The notes: generated from the sequence alone by a model not told the origin. Counted from the first letter of the stretch, positions 8,416 through 18,079 are shown. The stretch is DNA of 64,000 nucleotides from Minwuia thermotolerans (GCF_002924445.1 NZ_PIGG01000081.1:119466-183465); one strand, 5' to 3'. Numbers and translations are program-made.

Positions 8416-9555
8416 GTGGCAATGACCTATCGCAGGGGCGACGCGCATCTGGGCCTGGGCCGCAAGCTGCTCGCCCTGAACTGGGGCCTGGTTGTGCTGC
8501 TCGCGCTGGTCGCGGGCATCGGTTTCGCCATGCTCTATTCGGCCGCCAACGGCTCGCTCGAGCCGTGGGCGATCCGGCAGATGATGCGCTTCGGCGTCGG
8601 TCTGGCGCTGATGGTGGTGATCGCCCTGATCGACATCCGCTTCTGGATGCGCTGGGCCTATCTGATCTATTTCGGCGCGCTGGTCCTGCTCATCGGCGTC
8701 GAGGTCGCCGGCACCACGGGCATGGGCGCGACCCGCTGGATCAGCCTCGGCTTCATCAACCTGCAGCCGTCCGAGTTGATGAAGATCGCGCTCGTGCTGG
8801 CGCTCGCGCGCTATTTCCACGGACTTTCGCTGGAGGAGGCGGGGCGGGTGCTGTGGCTGGTCCCGCCCTTGCTGCTGATCGCCGTTCCGACGGCTCTGGT
8901 GCTGCGCCAGCCCGATCTCGGCACGGCCCTGCTGCTGGCCGCGGGCGGCGCGGTGATCTTCTTCCTCGCCGGCGTGCGGATCTGGAAGTTCGCGCTCGCC
9001 ATCGCCGTGGCCGTCGCCGCCCTGCCGATCGCCTGGTCGCAGCTCCACGACTACCAGAAGGGCCGGGTGATGACCTTCTTCAACCCGGAGCGCGATCCGC
9101 TGGGCGCGGGCTATCACATCCTGCAGTCGAAGATCGCGCTGGGCTCGGGGGGCGTCTCCGGCAAGGGATTTCTCGAGGGCACGCAGAGCCACCTCAACTT
9201 CCTGCCCGAGATGCGCACCGACTTCATCTTCACCATGCTGGCGGAGGAATTCGGCATGATGGGCGGGCTGGCGCTGCTGGCGATCTACACGCTGATCCTG
9301 ATCTACGCCTATGTGATCGGCTTCCGCAGCCGCAACCAGTTCGGCCGGCTGGTGGCGATCGGCATCGCCGCGACGTTCTTCCTCTACGTCTTCATCAATG
9401 TGGGCATGGTCACCGGCATCCTGCCGGTCGTGGGCGTGCCGCTGCCGCTGATCTCGTATGGCGGCACGGCCATGCTGACGCTGCTGATCGGTTTTGGTCT
9501 GATCCTGTCGGTGTCGATCCACCGTCAGGTCGAGATTCCCCGCGCCAGCGGCTGA
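8416..9555 (+). CDS. rodA: Peptidoglycan glycosyltransferase RodA
   Basis: This is the SEDS-family glycan polymerase of the elongasome, working with PBP2. The 379-residue polytopic protein (about ten helices) shows family hallmarks: 'LQPSELMKIALVLALARYFH', 'RQPDLGTALLL', the large extracytoplasmic loop with 'GSGGVSGKGFLEGTQ' and 'NFLPEMRTDFIFTMLAEEFG', and C-terminal 'GVPLPLISYGGTAM'. The loop carries the acidic residue region needed for polymerase activity. It starts at GTG 8416, 4 bases after mrdA, and ends the mreC-rodA operon. The next gene, on the other strand, ends 10 bases away. Confidence 0.98.
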   Translation: MAMTYRRGDAHLGLGRKLLALNWGLVVLLALVAGIGFAMLYSAANGSLEPWAIRQMMRFGVGLALMVVIALIDIRFWMRWAYLIYFGALVLLIGVEVAGTTGMGATRWISLGFINLQPSELMKIALVLALARYFHGLSLEEAGRVLWLVPPLLLIAVPTALVLRQPDLGTALLLAAGGAVIFFLAGVRIWKFALAIAVAVAALPIAWSQLHDYQKGRVMTFFNPERDPLGAGYHILQSKIALGSGGVSGKGFLEGTQSHLNFLPEMRTDFIFTMLAEEFGMMGGLALLAIYTLILIYAYVIGFRSRNQFGRLVAIGIAATFFLYVFINVGMVTGILPVVGVPLPLISYGGTAMLTLLIGFGLILSVSIHRQVEIPRASG

Positions 9556-9564
9556 CCGGCCCGC

Positions 9565-10122
9565 TCAGGACCCGCCGGCCAGCGCCGCGCGGATCAGATC
9601 CTGGGCTTCCTCGCTGTCCCACTCCGCCGGACCGACGAGACGGCCGAGTTCCCGGCCGCTGCGCCCGATCAGTATGGTGACCGGCAGGCCGAACGCCTGC
9701 AGGCGCATGCCGGTCCGCGCCGTGGGATCGATGTAGAAATCCAGGTTCTCCACCCCGATTTCGTCCAGGAAAGCCTTCGCCTTGTCGGCGCCCGACCGGT
9801 CCAGCGAGATCGCCACCAGGCTGAAATCCGGATCGTCGATGGCTTCGGCCAGCCGGTCCAGCGAGGGCATCTCGTGCCGGCACGGCGCGCACCACGTCGC
9901 CCAGAGATTGACCAGCACCACCTGTCCCTCGAAGTCGGCCAGGCTCCTCTCGGCGCCATCGGCGTCCTGGAACGCGATCGCCTCCAGCGGCCTGGGCTCC
10001 GCGTGTGCGGTGAAGTTCGCCACCTCGCCGGCGGCGAATTTCGCCAGCGGGGGTTCCGCTGCCGCGGCAGTCAGATTAAGGAACGTGATGGCGACGAGCG
10101 CCGGCAGCAGACGCAACTTCAT
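9565..10122 (-). CDS. TlpA-family periplasmic thiol:disulfide oxidoreductase
   Basis: This 185-residue secreted thioredoxin-fold protein has an N-terminal signal peptide ('[18 protein letters not shown]', cleavage near residue 22). The active site WCAPC sits in '[15 protein letters not shown]' (C78, C81), and a cis-Pro segment '[13 protein letters not shown]' follows. TlpA/ResE-type proteins keep periplasmic cysteines reduced, for example for cytochrome maturation; the partner here is unknown. The start ATG is 19 bases from the divergent argH ATG, so the two genes must share a very compact promoter region. The tlpA-argH-lysA neighbourhood is recurrent in alphaproteobacteria (recalled, not searched). 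Confidence 0.93.
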   Translation of the reverse strand: MKLRLLPALVAITFLNLTAAAAEPPLAKFAAGEVANFTAHAEPRPLEAIAFQDADGAERSLADFEGQVVLVNLWATWCAPCRHEMPSLDRLAEAIDDPDFSLVAISLDRSGADKAKAFLDEIGVENLDFYIDPTARTGMRLQAFGLPVTILIGRSGRELGRLVGPAEWDSEEAQDLIRAALAGGS

Positions 10123-10141
10123 TCAGGTCCTCCGGGTATCC

Positions 10142-11536
10142 ATGTCCGACAAAGATGCCAGCAATATCATGTGGGGCGGCCGTTTCGCCGGCGGCCCCGC
10201 GAAGGTGATGGAGAAGATCAACGCCTCCATCGATTATGACAAGCGCTTCTATGCCCAGGACATCCGGGGTTCGATCGCGCATGCGACCATGTTGGCCGAT
10301 CGGGGTGTGCTGACAAGGGAAGACCTGACGGCCATCACCGACGGGCTGAACACGATCCTGCGAGAGATCGGTGAGGGCCGGTTCGAATTCTCCGCCGCGC
10401 TGGAGGACATCCACATGAACGTGGAGGCGCGCCTGCGCGAGCTGATCGGCGATGCCGCGGGCCGTCTGCACACCGCGCGCAGCCGTAACGACCAGGTGGC
10501 GACCGACTTCAGGCTCTGGCTGCGCGACGCCATCGACCGCCTGGACGGCATGCTGGCCGACTTCCAGCGGGCGCTGCTGGCGCAGGCCGAAGCCCACGCC
10601 GAGACCGCGATGCCCGGCTTCACTCACCTGCAGGTGGCGCAGCCGGTGACCTTCGGCCATCACATGATGGCCTATCTGGAGATGACGGCGCGTGACCGCG
10701 ACCGCTTCGCCGAAACGCGGCGACGGCTGAATGAATGCCCGCTCGGCGCGGCTGCCCTGGCCGGCACTTCCTTCCCGATCGACCGGGAAGCAACGGCGGC
10801 TGCGCTGGGTTTCGACCGGCCGACGGCGAACAGTCTGGACTCGGTCTCCGACCGGGACTTCGCCCTGGACTACCTGCACGCCGCCAGCGTCTGCGCGATG
10901 CACCTGTCGCGCCTGGCGGAGGAACTGGTGATCTGGTCTTCGGCGCAGTTCGGTTTTGTGAAGATGTCGGATGCCTTCTCGACCGGCTCGTCGATCATGC
11001 CGCAGAAACGAAATCCCGACGCCGCCGAACTGGTCAGGGCCAAGATCGGCCGCATCACCGGTTCCTATGTCGCGCTGACGACGGTCATGAAGGGCCTGCC
11101 CATGACCTATGGCAAGGACATGCAGGAGGACAAGGAGGCGGTCTTCGACGCCGCCGACACGATCGAGCTGTCGGTCACGGCCATGACCGGGATGATCGCC
11201 GACATGTCGCCGGATGCCGGCGCGATGGGCCGCGCGGCCGCCCAGGGTTTCGCCACCGCCACCGACTTCGCCGACTGGCTGGTGCAGAACCTCGACATGC
11301 CTTTCCGCGAGGCCCATCACGCCACCGGCGCCGCCGTGCGCATGGCCGAAGCGAAGGGCTGCGACCTGGGCGACCTCTCGCTGGAGGAGCTCCGCTCGAT
11401 CGCGCCCGGCGTGAGCGAGGCCGTTTTCGAGGCGCTGACCGTCGAGCGCGCCGTGCACGGGCGCAACTCCTATGGCGGCACCGCGCCGGCGCAGGTCCGC
11501 GCCCAGATCGAACGCTGGAAGGAGAAGCTGGCATGA
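10142..11536 (+). CDS. argH: Argininosuccinate lyase
   Basis: It cleaves argininosuccinate to arginine and fumarate, the last step of arginine synthesis. The 464-residue protein belongs to the fumarase/aspartase superfamily, whose signature '[13 protein letters not shown]' begins at residue 282; the serine in this loop is the expected catalytic base. Other clear blocks are 'MWGGRFAGG' near the N-terminus, '[11 protein letters not shown]', '[16 protein letters not shown]' and '[16 protein letters not shown]'. The ATG at 10142 fits this conserved start; the frame is open further upstream over tlpA. Its TGA overlaps the ATG of the small lipoprotein gene. Confidence 0.98.
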   Translation: MSDKDASNIMWGGRFAGGPAKVMEKINASIDYDKRFYAQDIRGSIAHATMLADRGVLTREDLTAITDGLNTILREIGEGRFEFSAALEDIHMNVEARLRELIGDAAGRLHTARSRNDQVATDFRLWLRDAIDRLDGMLADFQRALLAQAEAHAETAMPGFTHLQVAQPVTFGHHMMAYLEMTARDRDRFAETRRRLNECPLGAAALAGTSFPIDREATAAALGFDRPTANSLDSVSDRDFALDYLHAASVCAMHLSRLAEELVIWSSAQFGFVKMSDAFSTGSSIMPQKRNPDAAELVRAKIGRITGSYVALTTVMKGLPMTYGKDMQEDKEAVFDAADTIELSVTAMTGMIADMSPDAGAMGRAAAQGFATATDFADWLVQNLDMPFREAHHATGAAVRMAEAKGCDLGDLSLEELRSIAPGVSEAVFEALTVERAVHGRNSYGGTAPAQVRAQIERWKEKLA

Positions 11537-11670
11537 GACCTCTCCTGATCCTGTTGGCCGTCGCCGTCCTGGCGCTCGGCGCCTGCGGCAAGAAGGGCAA
11601 TCCGAAGACGCCTTCGGAAGCAGCCGCCGCTGCGGCGTCCGTGGACGCCGAGGAGAAGAAGCAGCAATGA
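11533..11670 (+). CDS. lptM: LptM-like small lipoprotein
   Basis: This 45-residue lipoprotein has a 17-residue signal ending in the lipobox LGA-C18, then '[10 protein letters not shown]', which resembles the short conserved motif after the lipidated Cys in LptM (YifL) proteins ('CGxKGPL'). LptM assists maturation of the LPS transporter LptD in E. coli. The Ala-rich, charged tail is not conserved. It sits between argH and lysA with ATGA overlaps on both sides, the same place lptM holds upstream of lysA in many proteobacteria. The lipobox is certain; the symbol rests on motif and context and is tentative. Confidence 0.75.
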   Translation: MRPLLILLAVAVLALGACGKKGNPKTPSEAAAAAASVDAEEKKQQ

Positions 11671-12980
11671 ACTATTTCGATTACCGCGGCGGCCGGCTCC
11701 ATGCCGAGGGCGTGCCGCTGGCGACGATCGCGGCGGAGGTCGGCACGCCGGCCTATGTCTATTCGGCGGCGACGCTCCGGCGGCACTACAAGGTCTTCGC
11801 CGGCGCCCTGGCCAGCGCCTCGCCGGGTGTGAAGCATCTGATCTGCTATTCGCTGAAGGCGAACTCCAACCAGGCCGTGATCCGGGTGCTGGCTGATCTC
11901 GGCTCCGGCGCCGATGTCGTCTCCCTGGGCGAACTCCGGCGCGCCCTGGCCGCCGGCATTCCGGGCGGAAAGATCGTCTTCTCCGGCGTCGGCAAGACGG
12001 CTCCGGAGATGCGGGCCGCGCTGGAGGCCGGCATCCGGCAGTTCAACGTGGAAAGCGAGCCGGAGCTGGAAGTGCTGGCCGCGGTTGCGGGCTCGATGGG
12101 CCTGCGAGCGCCGGTTGCCTTCCGCGTCAACCCGGACGTGGACGCGGAGACCCACGCCAAGATCTCCACCGGCAAGAAGGAAAACAAGTTCGGCGTGCCG
12201 TTCGAACGCGCCAGGGAGATCTACCGCTGGGCCGCGACCCACCCGTCCATCGAGATCGTCGGCGTGGACGTCCACATCGGCTCCCAGCTCACCAACCTGA
12301 CGCCGTTCGAACGCGCCTTCGCGAAGGTTGCGGAACTGGTCCACGCGCTGCGCGATGACGGCCATGCCATCCGTTCGGTCGATCTGGGCGGCGGTCTGGG
12401 CATTCCCTACGAACGCAACGCGCCCTGGCCGCATCCGGACGCCTATGCCGGCGTCGTCCAGCGCACGGTCGGCAATCTGGGCTGTGAACTGATCTTCGAG
12501 CCGGGCCGGATGATCGCCGGGAACGCGGGCGTGCTGATGGCCTCGGTGATCTACGTCAAACAGGGGCAGGACCGGAAATTCATCATCCTCGACGCGGCGA
12601 TGAACGACCTCATCCGCCCGGCGATGTACGACGCCCGCCACGAGGTGATGACCGAACGCGAGCCGGCGCCAGACAGCGCCTTCGAGAAAGTCGACCTGGT
12701 CGGGCCGGTCTGCGAGAGCGGCGACATGTTCGCTCGGGATTGTGAAGTGCCCCCTCTCGCCGCGGGTGATATCGTCTGTTTCGAGACTGCGGGCGCCTAT
12801 GGCGCGGTGATGTCGTCGACCTACAATACCCGGCCACTGGTCGCCGAGGTGATGGTGGACGGCGATCGTTTCGCCGTGGTCCGTCCGCGCGAGGATCTGG
12901 AAAGCCTGATCGCGAGGGACCAGATACCTGAGTGGCTGCGCGGCGGTGCGGCCCGGGGGGGCTCGGCGAAAGGAGCGTGA
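11667..12980 (+). CDS. lysA: Diaminopimelate decarboxylase
   Basis: It is the PLP-dependent last step of lysine synthesis, converting meso-diaminopimelate to lysine. The 437-residue fold-type III enzyme shows the PLP lysine in 'CYSLKANSNQ' (K64), the phosphate-binding blocks 'HIGSQL' and 'DLGGGLGIPY', 'EPGRMIAGNAGVL', and 'CESGD' with C349 from the neighbouring subunit's active site. The ATG at 11667 overlaps the lipoprotein stop as ATGA. The DUF4175 gene starts at the base after its stop, so argH through the DUF4175 gene looks like one operon. Confidence 0.98.
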   Translation: MNYFDYRGGRLHAEGVPLATIAAEVGTPAYVYSAATLRRHYKVFAGALASASPGVKHLICYSLKANSNQAVIRVLADLGSGADVVSLGELRRALAAGIPGGKIVFSGVGKTAPEMRAALEAGIRQFNVESEPELEVLAAVAGSMGLRAPVAFRVNPDVDAETHAKISTGKKENKFGVPFERAREIYRWAATHPSIEIVGVDVHIGSQLTNLTPFERAFAKVAELVHALRDDGHAIRSVDLGGGLGIPYERNAPWPHPDAYAGVVQRTVGNLGCELIFEPGRMIAGNAGVLMASVIYVKQGQDRKFIILDAAMNDLIRPAMYDARHEVMTEREPAPDSAFEKVDLVGPVCESGDMFARDCEVPPLAAGDIVCFETAGAYGAVMSSTYNTRPLVAEVMVDGDRFAVVRPREDLESLIARDQIPEWLRGGAARGGSAKGA

Positions 12981-15512
12981 ATGTCGCCAGCAGATAGACC
13001 GACGGCCCACGACATTCTCGACGCCGACGCCCGGCGACGCCTTCGCCGCAAGAGACTGCTGACCCGAACCTCGCTGATCCTCGAACGCCTGACGCCGCTG
13101 CTCTGGGCGCCGGCGGCGCTGCTCTGCGTCGGCCTGGCGGCAACCGCCGCGGGTCTCTGGAGCGCGCTGCCCGGATATCTGCATCTTGCCCTGATCGGTC
13201 TCTGGCTCCTGGCCGTGGCCGGGCTGGGCGTCAGATCCCTGATCCTGTTCCATCCGCCCTCGGCGGCCGAGGTCACCCGGCGCCTTGAGGGCGAAGGTGT
13301 CAGCCACCGGCCGCTGACGGCCGTCGGCGACCGTATGGCGCTGGGCGGCCGCGATCCGGCCGCGGCGGGGCTGTGGGAAGCCCATCGCCGCCGCATGGCG
13401 GAACGGATCGACGCCCTGACCGTGCCGGCGCCGAAGCCGGATACGGCGCGCCGCGATCCTTACGCCCTGCGCTTCGCCGCGGTCCTGTTGCTGGTGCTGG
13501 GCGTCGCCGCGAGCGGGCAGCGTTTCGGCGACAACCTGCAGGCCGCGCTGGAGCCGGGCTTCGCGCCGGCCGGCACGGAGCCGGCGGTGATGGAGGCCTG
13601 GATCACCCCGCCGGCCTATACCGGCCATCCGCCGATGTTCATTTCGGCGATGGCGGGGGCGGAGACCCGGACGCTGCAGGTGCCGGTCAACAGCCGCCTG
13701 CTGGCCCGTTATCACGGGTCCGGCCTGCCGGAGATGCGGCAGGGCGAGACGGTGCGCGCCTTCGAGGCCGTGAGCGAACGGGACGCGCAGTTCGAGACGG
13801 AACTCACTTCCGGCGGTCCGCTGGGCATCGAGAACGATGGCGAAGTCCTCGGCCGCTGGATGATCGAGATCATTCCGGACGCGCCGCCCGCGGTGGAAAT
13901 CACCAAGGATATCGAGACGTCGCTCCGCGGCGCGATGCGGATCGGCTATCACGCAACCGACGACTACGGTCTGACCTCGATCAGCGCCCATATACGGCGC
14001 GCGGATGGCGAGGGGGAGGAACTGGTGCTCGATCTGCCCCTGCCGGGCCGGGGACAGCGCAGTATCGAGGACGTTGTCTTTCGCGATCTGACCGCGCACC
14101 GGTGGGCCGGCCTGCCGGTCACCTTCCATCTCCGGGCCCGGGACCAGGCGGGGCAGACCGCCGACAGCGGCGTGCTGGAAATGACACTTCCCGCGCGGCA
14201 GTTCTCCCAGCCGGCGGCGCGCGCGGTCATCGAACAGCGCCGCAAGCTCATTGTCGACGCCGACGCGCATCGCGAATGGGTGGTGCGCGCGATCAGCGCG
14301 CTGCAGATCAATCCGGGCGTCTACGACGATGACCTGGCCGCGCATCTGATGCTTTCGCTGGCGCGGGCGGAACTGGCCGAAAGCGGCGCGCCCGGCGTCC
14401 TCTCCGACAATGAGGAGCTGCTCTGGCGCACGGCGCTGCGCATCGAGGAGGGCCAGATATCCGTGGCGCTGAAGAAACTTCGCGACATCCAGCAGAAACT
14501 GCAGGAAGCCTTGGCCAGCGGCGCCTCGGAGGAGGAGATCCAGCGCCTGATGGACGAACTGCAGCAGGCGATGGACGAATATCTCCAGGCCCTGCAGCAG
14601 CAGGCGATGGAACAAATGCAGCGCGGCGAGGAACTGCCTGAGATGCAGGACGGCGAGACCATGGATCAGCGGGATCTCGCCGACATTCTCGACCGGGCGC
14701 GGGAGCTGTCGCGGTCGGGCGCGCGAGACCAGGCGCGCGACATGCTCTCCCAGCTTCAGGAGATGCTGGAGAACCTGCAGATGGGCAAACGCCCGCAATC
14801 AGCCCAGGGCCAGCAGGAGGGCGCGCAGATGCTGGACGAACTGGGCCGCATGATGCAGCGCCAGCAGGAGCTCATGGACGAGACCTACAAGCGCCAGCAG
14901 CGCCGCAACCAGCCGAATTCCCGCCTGCCCACCCAGCGCAACCCCTTCACGCCGCCCGGTCGTCAGGGGCGTCAGGGCCAGCAAGGCGAGCGCGGCGAGC
15001 CCCGGCAGGGACAGGGCGGTCAGCCGGGCGACGGGGATCTGGCCCAGCAGCAGGAGGCGCTGCGGCGCCAGCTGGGCGAACTGATGCGGCGGCTGGGCGA
15101 GGGCATGGGCCGCATTCCCGACGAGCTGGGTCAGGCCGAGCAGTCGATGCGCGGCGCCGAGGGCTCGCTGGGCCAGGGCGACCGGGACGGGGCGCTGGAC
15201 CGGCAGGATCAGGCGCTGGATCAGCTGCGCCGGGGCACGGAGTCGGTGCTCGAGGACATGGCCAATCGCGGCGAGAACGAGGGCCAGAGCGACCAGGGCG
15301 CCGGCCAGGCCGGCATCGACGGCGAGGACACCGACCCGCTCGGCCGGACCCCGGCGGAGAGCTGGGGCGACACCTCCGGCGACATGGTGCCGGACAAGGG
15401 CGCATTGCAGCGATCACGGGAAATACTCGATGAGTTGCGCAAGCGTTCGGGGCAGCGCCATCGCAGCGAAAACGAACTCGATTACCTTGATCGTCTGCTG
15501 CGTCAATTCTGA
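12981..15512 (+). CDS. DUF4175 / TIGR02302 family membrane protein
   Basis: This large alphaproteobacterial envelope protein (843 residues) has unknown function. Two N-terminal membrane helices (about 37-60 and 67-90) are followed by a third hydrophobic stretch (about 158-175) and a mixed alpha/beta domain. From about residue 460 the chain is strongly helical and rich in Gln, Glu and Met ('QQKLQEALASGASEEE'). A low-complexity Gly/Gln/Arg segment (about 640-700) follows, then a charged helical tail ending 'NELDYLDRLLRQF'. It begins immediately after the lysA stop. The family is recognised by the DUF4175 layout and the lysA neighbourhood; no catalytic motif is visible. Confidence 0.88.
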   Translation: MSPADRPTAHDILDADARRRLRRKRLLTRTSLILERLTPLLWAPAALLCVGLAATAAGLWSALPGYLHLALIGLWLLAVAGLGVRSLILFHPPSAAEVTRRLEGEGVSHRPLTAVGDRMALGGRDPAAAGLWEAHRRRMAERIDALTVPAPKPDTARRDPYALRFAAVLLLVLGVAASGQRFGDNLQAALEPGFAPAGTEPAVMEAWITPPAYTGHPPMFISAMAGAETRTLQVPVNSRLLARYHGSGLPEMRQGETVRAFEAVSERDAQFETELTSGGPLGIENDGEVLGRWMIEIIPDAPPAVEITKDIETSLRGAMRIGYHATDDYGLTSISAHIRRADGEGEELVLDLPLPGRGQRSIEDVVFRDLTAHRWAGLPVTFHLRARDQAGQTADSGVLEMTLPARQFSQPAARAVIEQRRKLIVDADAHREWVVRAISALQINPGVYDDDLAAHLMLSLARAELAESGAPGVLSDNEELLWRTALRIEEGQISVALKKLRDIQQKLQEALASGASEEEIQRLMDELQQAMDEYLQALQQQAMEQMQRGEELPEMQDGETMDQRDLADILDRARELSRSGARDQARDMLSQLQEMLENLQMGKRPQSAQGQQEGAQMLDELGRMMQRQQELMDETYKRQQRRNQPNSRLPTQRNPFTPPGRQGRQGQQGERGEPRQGQGGQPGDGDLAQQQEALRRQLGELMRRLGEGMGRIPDELGQAEQSMRGAEGSLGQGDRDGALDRQDQALDQLRRGTESVLEDMANRGENEGQSDQGAGQAGIDGEDTDPLGRTPAESWGDTSGDMVPDKGALQRSREILDELRKRSGQRHRSENELDYLDRLLRQF

Positions 15513-15655
15513 TTTTCGACAGGCGGGTTGCGCGCCCGACGCAAAACTGACATCGTAGCAGCGCCTTCGGGAGGTTGCGGGTCGAAGCCGAAAGAAAATC
15601 GGCAGGCACGCAGTAGAGCGACCAACGTCGGCAAGGGACGGTAAGAAAAGACTTC

Positions 15656-16777
15656 ATGAACGATGCGACCGCAACCGTGGCGGCGGGCGATCCTTTCGTC
15701 AGCTTCCAGGAAGTCCAGAAAAGTTATGATGGCGAAACGCTAGTCGTCAAAAACTTGAATCTTGATATCGCCAAGGGTGAATTCCTGACGATGCTTGGTC
15801 CTTCCGGTTCCGGAAAGACCACCTGCCTGATGATGCTGGCAGGTTTCGAGACCCCCACCCACGGCAAGGTCGTCCTCGACGGCAACCATCTGAACAACGT
15901 GCCGCCGCACAAGCGCGACATCGGTATGGTGTTCCAGAACTACGCTCTGTTTCCCCACATGACGGTGGCCGAGAACCTGGCCTTTCCGCTGCGCGTGCGC
16001 CGGATGGGGCGCGCCGAGATCGAGGAGCGGGTGCAGCGGGCGCTGGAGATGGTTCAGTTGCCGGAGCTGGGCCATCGCCGCCCGGCGCAGCTCTCCGGCG
16101 GCCAGCAGCAGCGTGTCGCCGTGGCCAGGGCGCTGGTCTTCGATCCGAAGCTGGTGCTCATGGACGAACCGCTCGGCGCGCTGGACAAGCAGCTCCGCGA
16201 ACAGATGCAGTTCGAGATCAAGCACATCCACGACAATCTCGGCATCACCGTGGTCTACGTCACCCACGACCAGTCGGAGGCGCTGACGATGTCCAACCGC
16301 ATCGCGGTGTTCAACGACGGCGTGATCCAGCAGCTGGCCGAGCCCGACGCGCTCTACGAACGGCCCGACAACGCCTTCGTGGCGCAGTTCATCGGCGAGA
16401 ACAACAAGCTCACCGGCCGCGTCGAGAGCGTCGAGGGCGATCAGTGCGTCGTGACGCTGAAAACCGGCGAAAAGGTTCGTGCGCTCTCGATCGGCCATGA
16501 GGGCGTGGGCAGCGAGACCATGCTGTCGCTGCGGCCCGAGCGGGTGCGCATGGGCGAAGAGGCCGAGGCCTGCGATTCCCGGGTCGAAGGGCGGGTGGAG
16601 GAGCTGATCTATCTCGGCGACCACATCCGCACGCGCATGACCGTCTGCGGCCGCGACGATTTCGTCGTCAAGATACCGAATTCAACCGAACGTGCCGGGC
16701 TGTCGCCCGGCAATGAAGTCGCCCTCGGGTGGCGGACACGCGATTGCCGGGCCCTCGACTGGCCCGAAGGTCTGTGA
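15656..16777 (+). CDS. Polyamine-type ABC transporter ATP-binding protein (PotA-like)
   Basis: This ATPase of an importer is 373 residues with all nucleotide-binding motifs intact: Walker A GPSGSGKTT (48-56), Q-loop 'MVFQNYALFPHMTV', signature LSGGQQQR, Walker B 'LVLMDEPLGALD' and the switch His in 'VYVTHDQSEAL'. A C-terminal TOBE-type domain (from about 285) is typical of the spermidine/putrescine/iron (CUT1-like) class. It is first in a same-strand run with the binding protein and two permeases. The 143-base gap after the DUF4175 gene is where a promoter would be expected, though I see no clear -35/-10 pair. Confidence 0.95.
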   Translation: MNDATATVAAGDPFVSFQEVQKSYDGETLVVKNLNLDIAKGEFLTMLGPSGSGKTTCLMMLAGFETPTHGKVVLDGNHLNNVPPHKRDIGMVFQNYALFPHMTVAENLAFPLRVRRMGRAEIEERVQRALEMVQLPELGHRRPAQLSGGQQQRVAVARALVFDPKLVLMDEPLGALDKQLREQMQFEIKHIHDNLGITVVYVTHDQSEALTMSNRIAVFNDGVIQQLAEPDALYERPDNAFVAQFIGENNKLTGRVESVEGDQCVVTLKTGEKVRALSIGHEGVGSETMLSLRPERVRMGEEAEACDSRVEGRVEELIYLGDHIRTRMTVCGRDDFVVKIPNSTERAGLSPGNEVALGWRTRDCRALDWPEGL

Positions 16778-16823
16778 CGCCGAACAGGGCGCAAGCAGCG
16801 CGAGTAGCAACAAGGAGGCATCC

Positions 16824-17924
16824 ATGAAACGCTTCGCACTAACGGCCGCAGCCGCGGCCATGGCGGCGGCGGCCGGCGGCTTTGCCGGCAACGCGTCGGC
16901 GGACACCGAACTGGTGATCGTGAGCTGGGGCGGCGCGTATTCCGCGAGCCAGCAGAACGCCTATCACGATCCCTACATGAAGAATAATCCCGAGGTATCG
17001 ATCGTGAACGACGATTCCTCGAGCGAGGCCGTGGCCAAGCTCAGGGCGATGAACGAGGCCGGCAACGTCACCTGGGATCTGGTCGACGTGGTCGCCGCGG
17101 ACGCCATCCGTCTCTGCGACGAAGGTCTTGCCAAGCCGATCGACCATGACGCCGTGCTGGCGCCTGCACCGGACGGCACGCCGGCCTCGGAAGACTTCGG
17201 CGACCTGATCGTTTCGGAATGCTTCATTCCGCAGATCGTCTACTCCACCACCTGGGGCTACCGCCACGACATGCTGGACAAGGAGCCGACCAGCGTCTGC
17301 GACGTCTTCGACCTGCAGAATTTCCCCGGCAAGCGGTCGATGGAAAAGAACCCCATCAACAACATGGAATGGGCGCTGATCTGCGATGGCGTCGATCCGG
17401 CCAACGTCTATGACGTGCTCGGCACCCGGGAAGGCGTCGAGCGTGCGCTCGCCAAGCTCGACACCATCAAGGACAGTGTCGTCTGGTGGACCAAGGGCGC
17501 GCAGCCGCCGCAGCTTCTCGCCGACGGCGAGGTCGTGATGGCCTCGGCCTACAACGGCCGGCTGTTCGCCGCCATCGAGGAGCAGAAGCAGCCGATCAAG
17601 ATGCTCTGGGACTGGCAGGTCTTCGACCTGGACGGCTGGATCGTGCCCACGGGGGGCGACAATGAAGCCGAGGTGATGGAATACCTGAAGTTCGCCACCG
17701 ACACCCAGCGTCTGGCGGACCAGGCCAAGTACATCTCCTATGGCCCGGCGCGCAAGTCGTCGGCGCCCCTGGTCGGCGATCACGCGGAACTCGGTATCCC
17801 GATGGGTCCGCACATGCCGACCGATCCGGAGAATTCGAAGACCACCCTGCTCTACAACTACGAGTTCTGGGCGGACAACCGCGACGACATCGACGAGCGG
17901 TTCCAGGCCTGGCTCCTGGAGTAG
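16824..17924 (+). CDS. Periplasmic substrate-binding protein of polyamine-type ABC importer
   Basis: This 366-residue secreted binding protein has a Sec signal peptide (residues 1-25, ending 'GNASA-D'). The mature part begins 'ELVIVSWGGAYSASQQNAY', typical of PotD/PotF-like family 1 binding proteins (SBP_bac_8 type), and 'VVWWTKGAQPPQLLADGEV' is another class-typical block. The start ATG at 16824 has a strong ribosome site (AAGGAGG, 7 bases upstream). A perfect 10-bp hairpin follows the stop, before the permease genes. The ligand could be a polyamine, opine or related amine and cannot be settled from sequence. Confidence 0.93.
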   Translation: MKRFALTAAAAAMAAAAGGFAGNASADTELVIVSWGGAYSASQQNAYHDPYMKNNPEVSIVNDDSSSEAVAKLRAMNEAGNVTWDLVDVVAADAIRLCDEGLAKPIDHDAVLAPAPDGTPASEDFGDLIVSECFIPQIVYSTTWGYRHDMLDKEPTSVCDVFDLQNFPGKRSMEKNPINNMEWALICDGVDPANVYDVLGTREGVERALAKLDTIKDSVVWWTKGAQPPQLLADGEVVMASAYNGRLFAAIEEQKQPIKMLWDWQVFDLDGWIVPTGGDNEAEVMEYLKFATDTQRLADQAKYISYGPARKSSAPLVGDHAELGIPMGPHMPTDPENSKTTLLYNYEFWADNRDDIDERFQAWLLE

Positions 17925-17944
17925 TCCCCGACGTCCGACGGAAA

Positions 17945-17968
17945 CCGGGGCGGGTCCGCCCGCCCCGG
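17945..17968 (+). terminator. GC hairpin between binding-protein and permease genes
   Basis: The arms CCGGGGCGGG and CCCGCCCCGG form a perfect 10-bp stem with a 4-base loop (TCCG), beginning 21 bases after the binding-protein stop. No T-run follows, so it is not a standard intrinsic terminator. The likely role is to protect the 3' end of the upstream mRNA or to attenuate transcription into the permeases, giving more binding protein than membrane components. The hairpin is seen; the role is inferred. Confidence 0.5.
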
Positions 17969-18079
17969 CATTCGCCGCTGCAATTGCCGCGGCGCGGACG
18001 GACCCATTCCCGACGGCCGCGACCACGGCCGCCCGGCATGGGCGCCGGAACCCATCGAGGGGGCGCTTGAGGGAGCAGG

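Noticed and set aside
7114..9522. 802-codon minus-strand open frame opposite mrdA and rodA
   Set aside because: Antisense to essential, motif-complete genes; composition (His/Arg/Asp/Gln-rich) is that of a shadow frame.
11175..14798. 1207-codon minus-strand open frame opposite argH, lysA and the DUF4175 gene
   Set aside because: Covers real genes on the other strand; no domain, no ribosome site; a GC-bias artefact.
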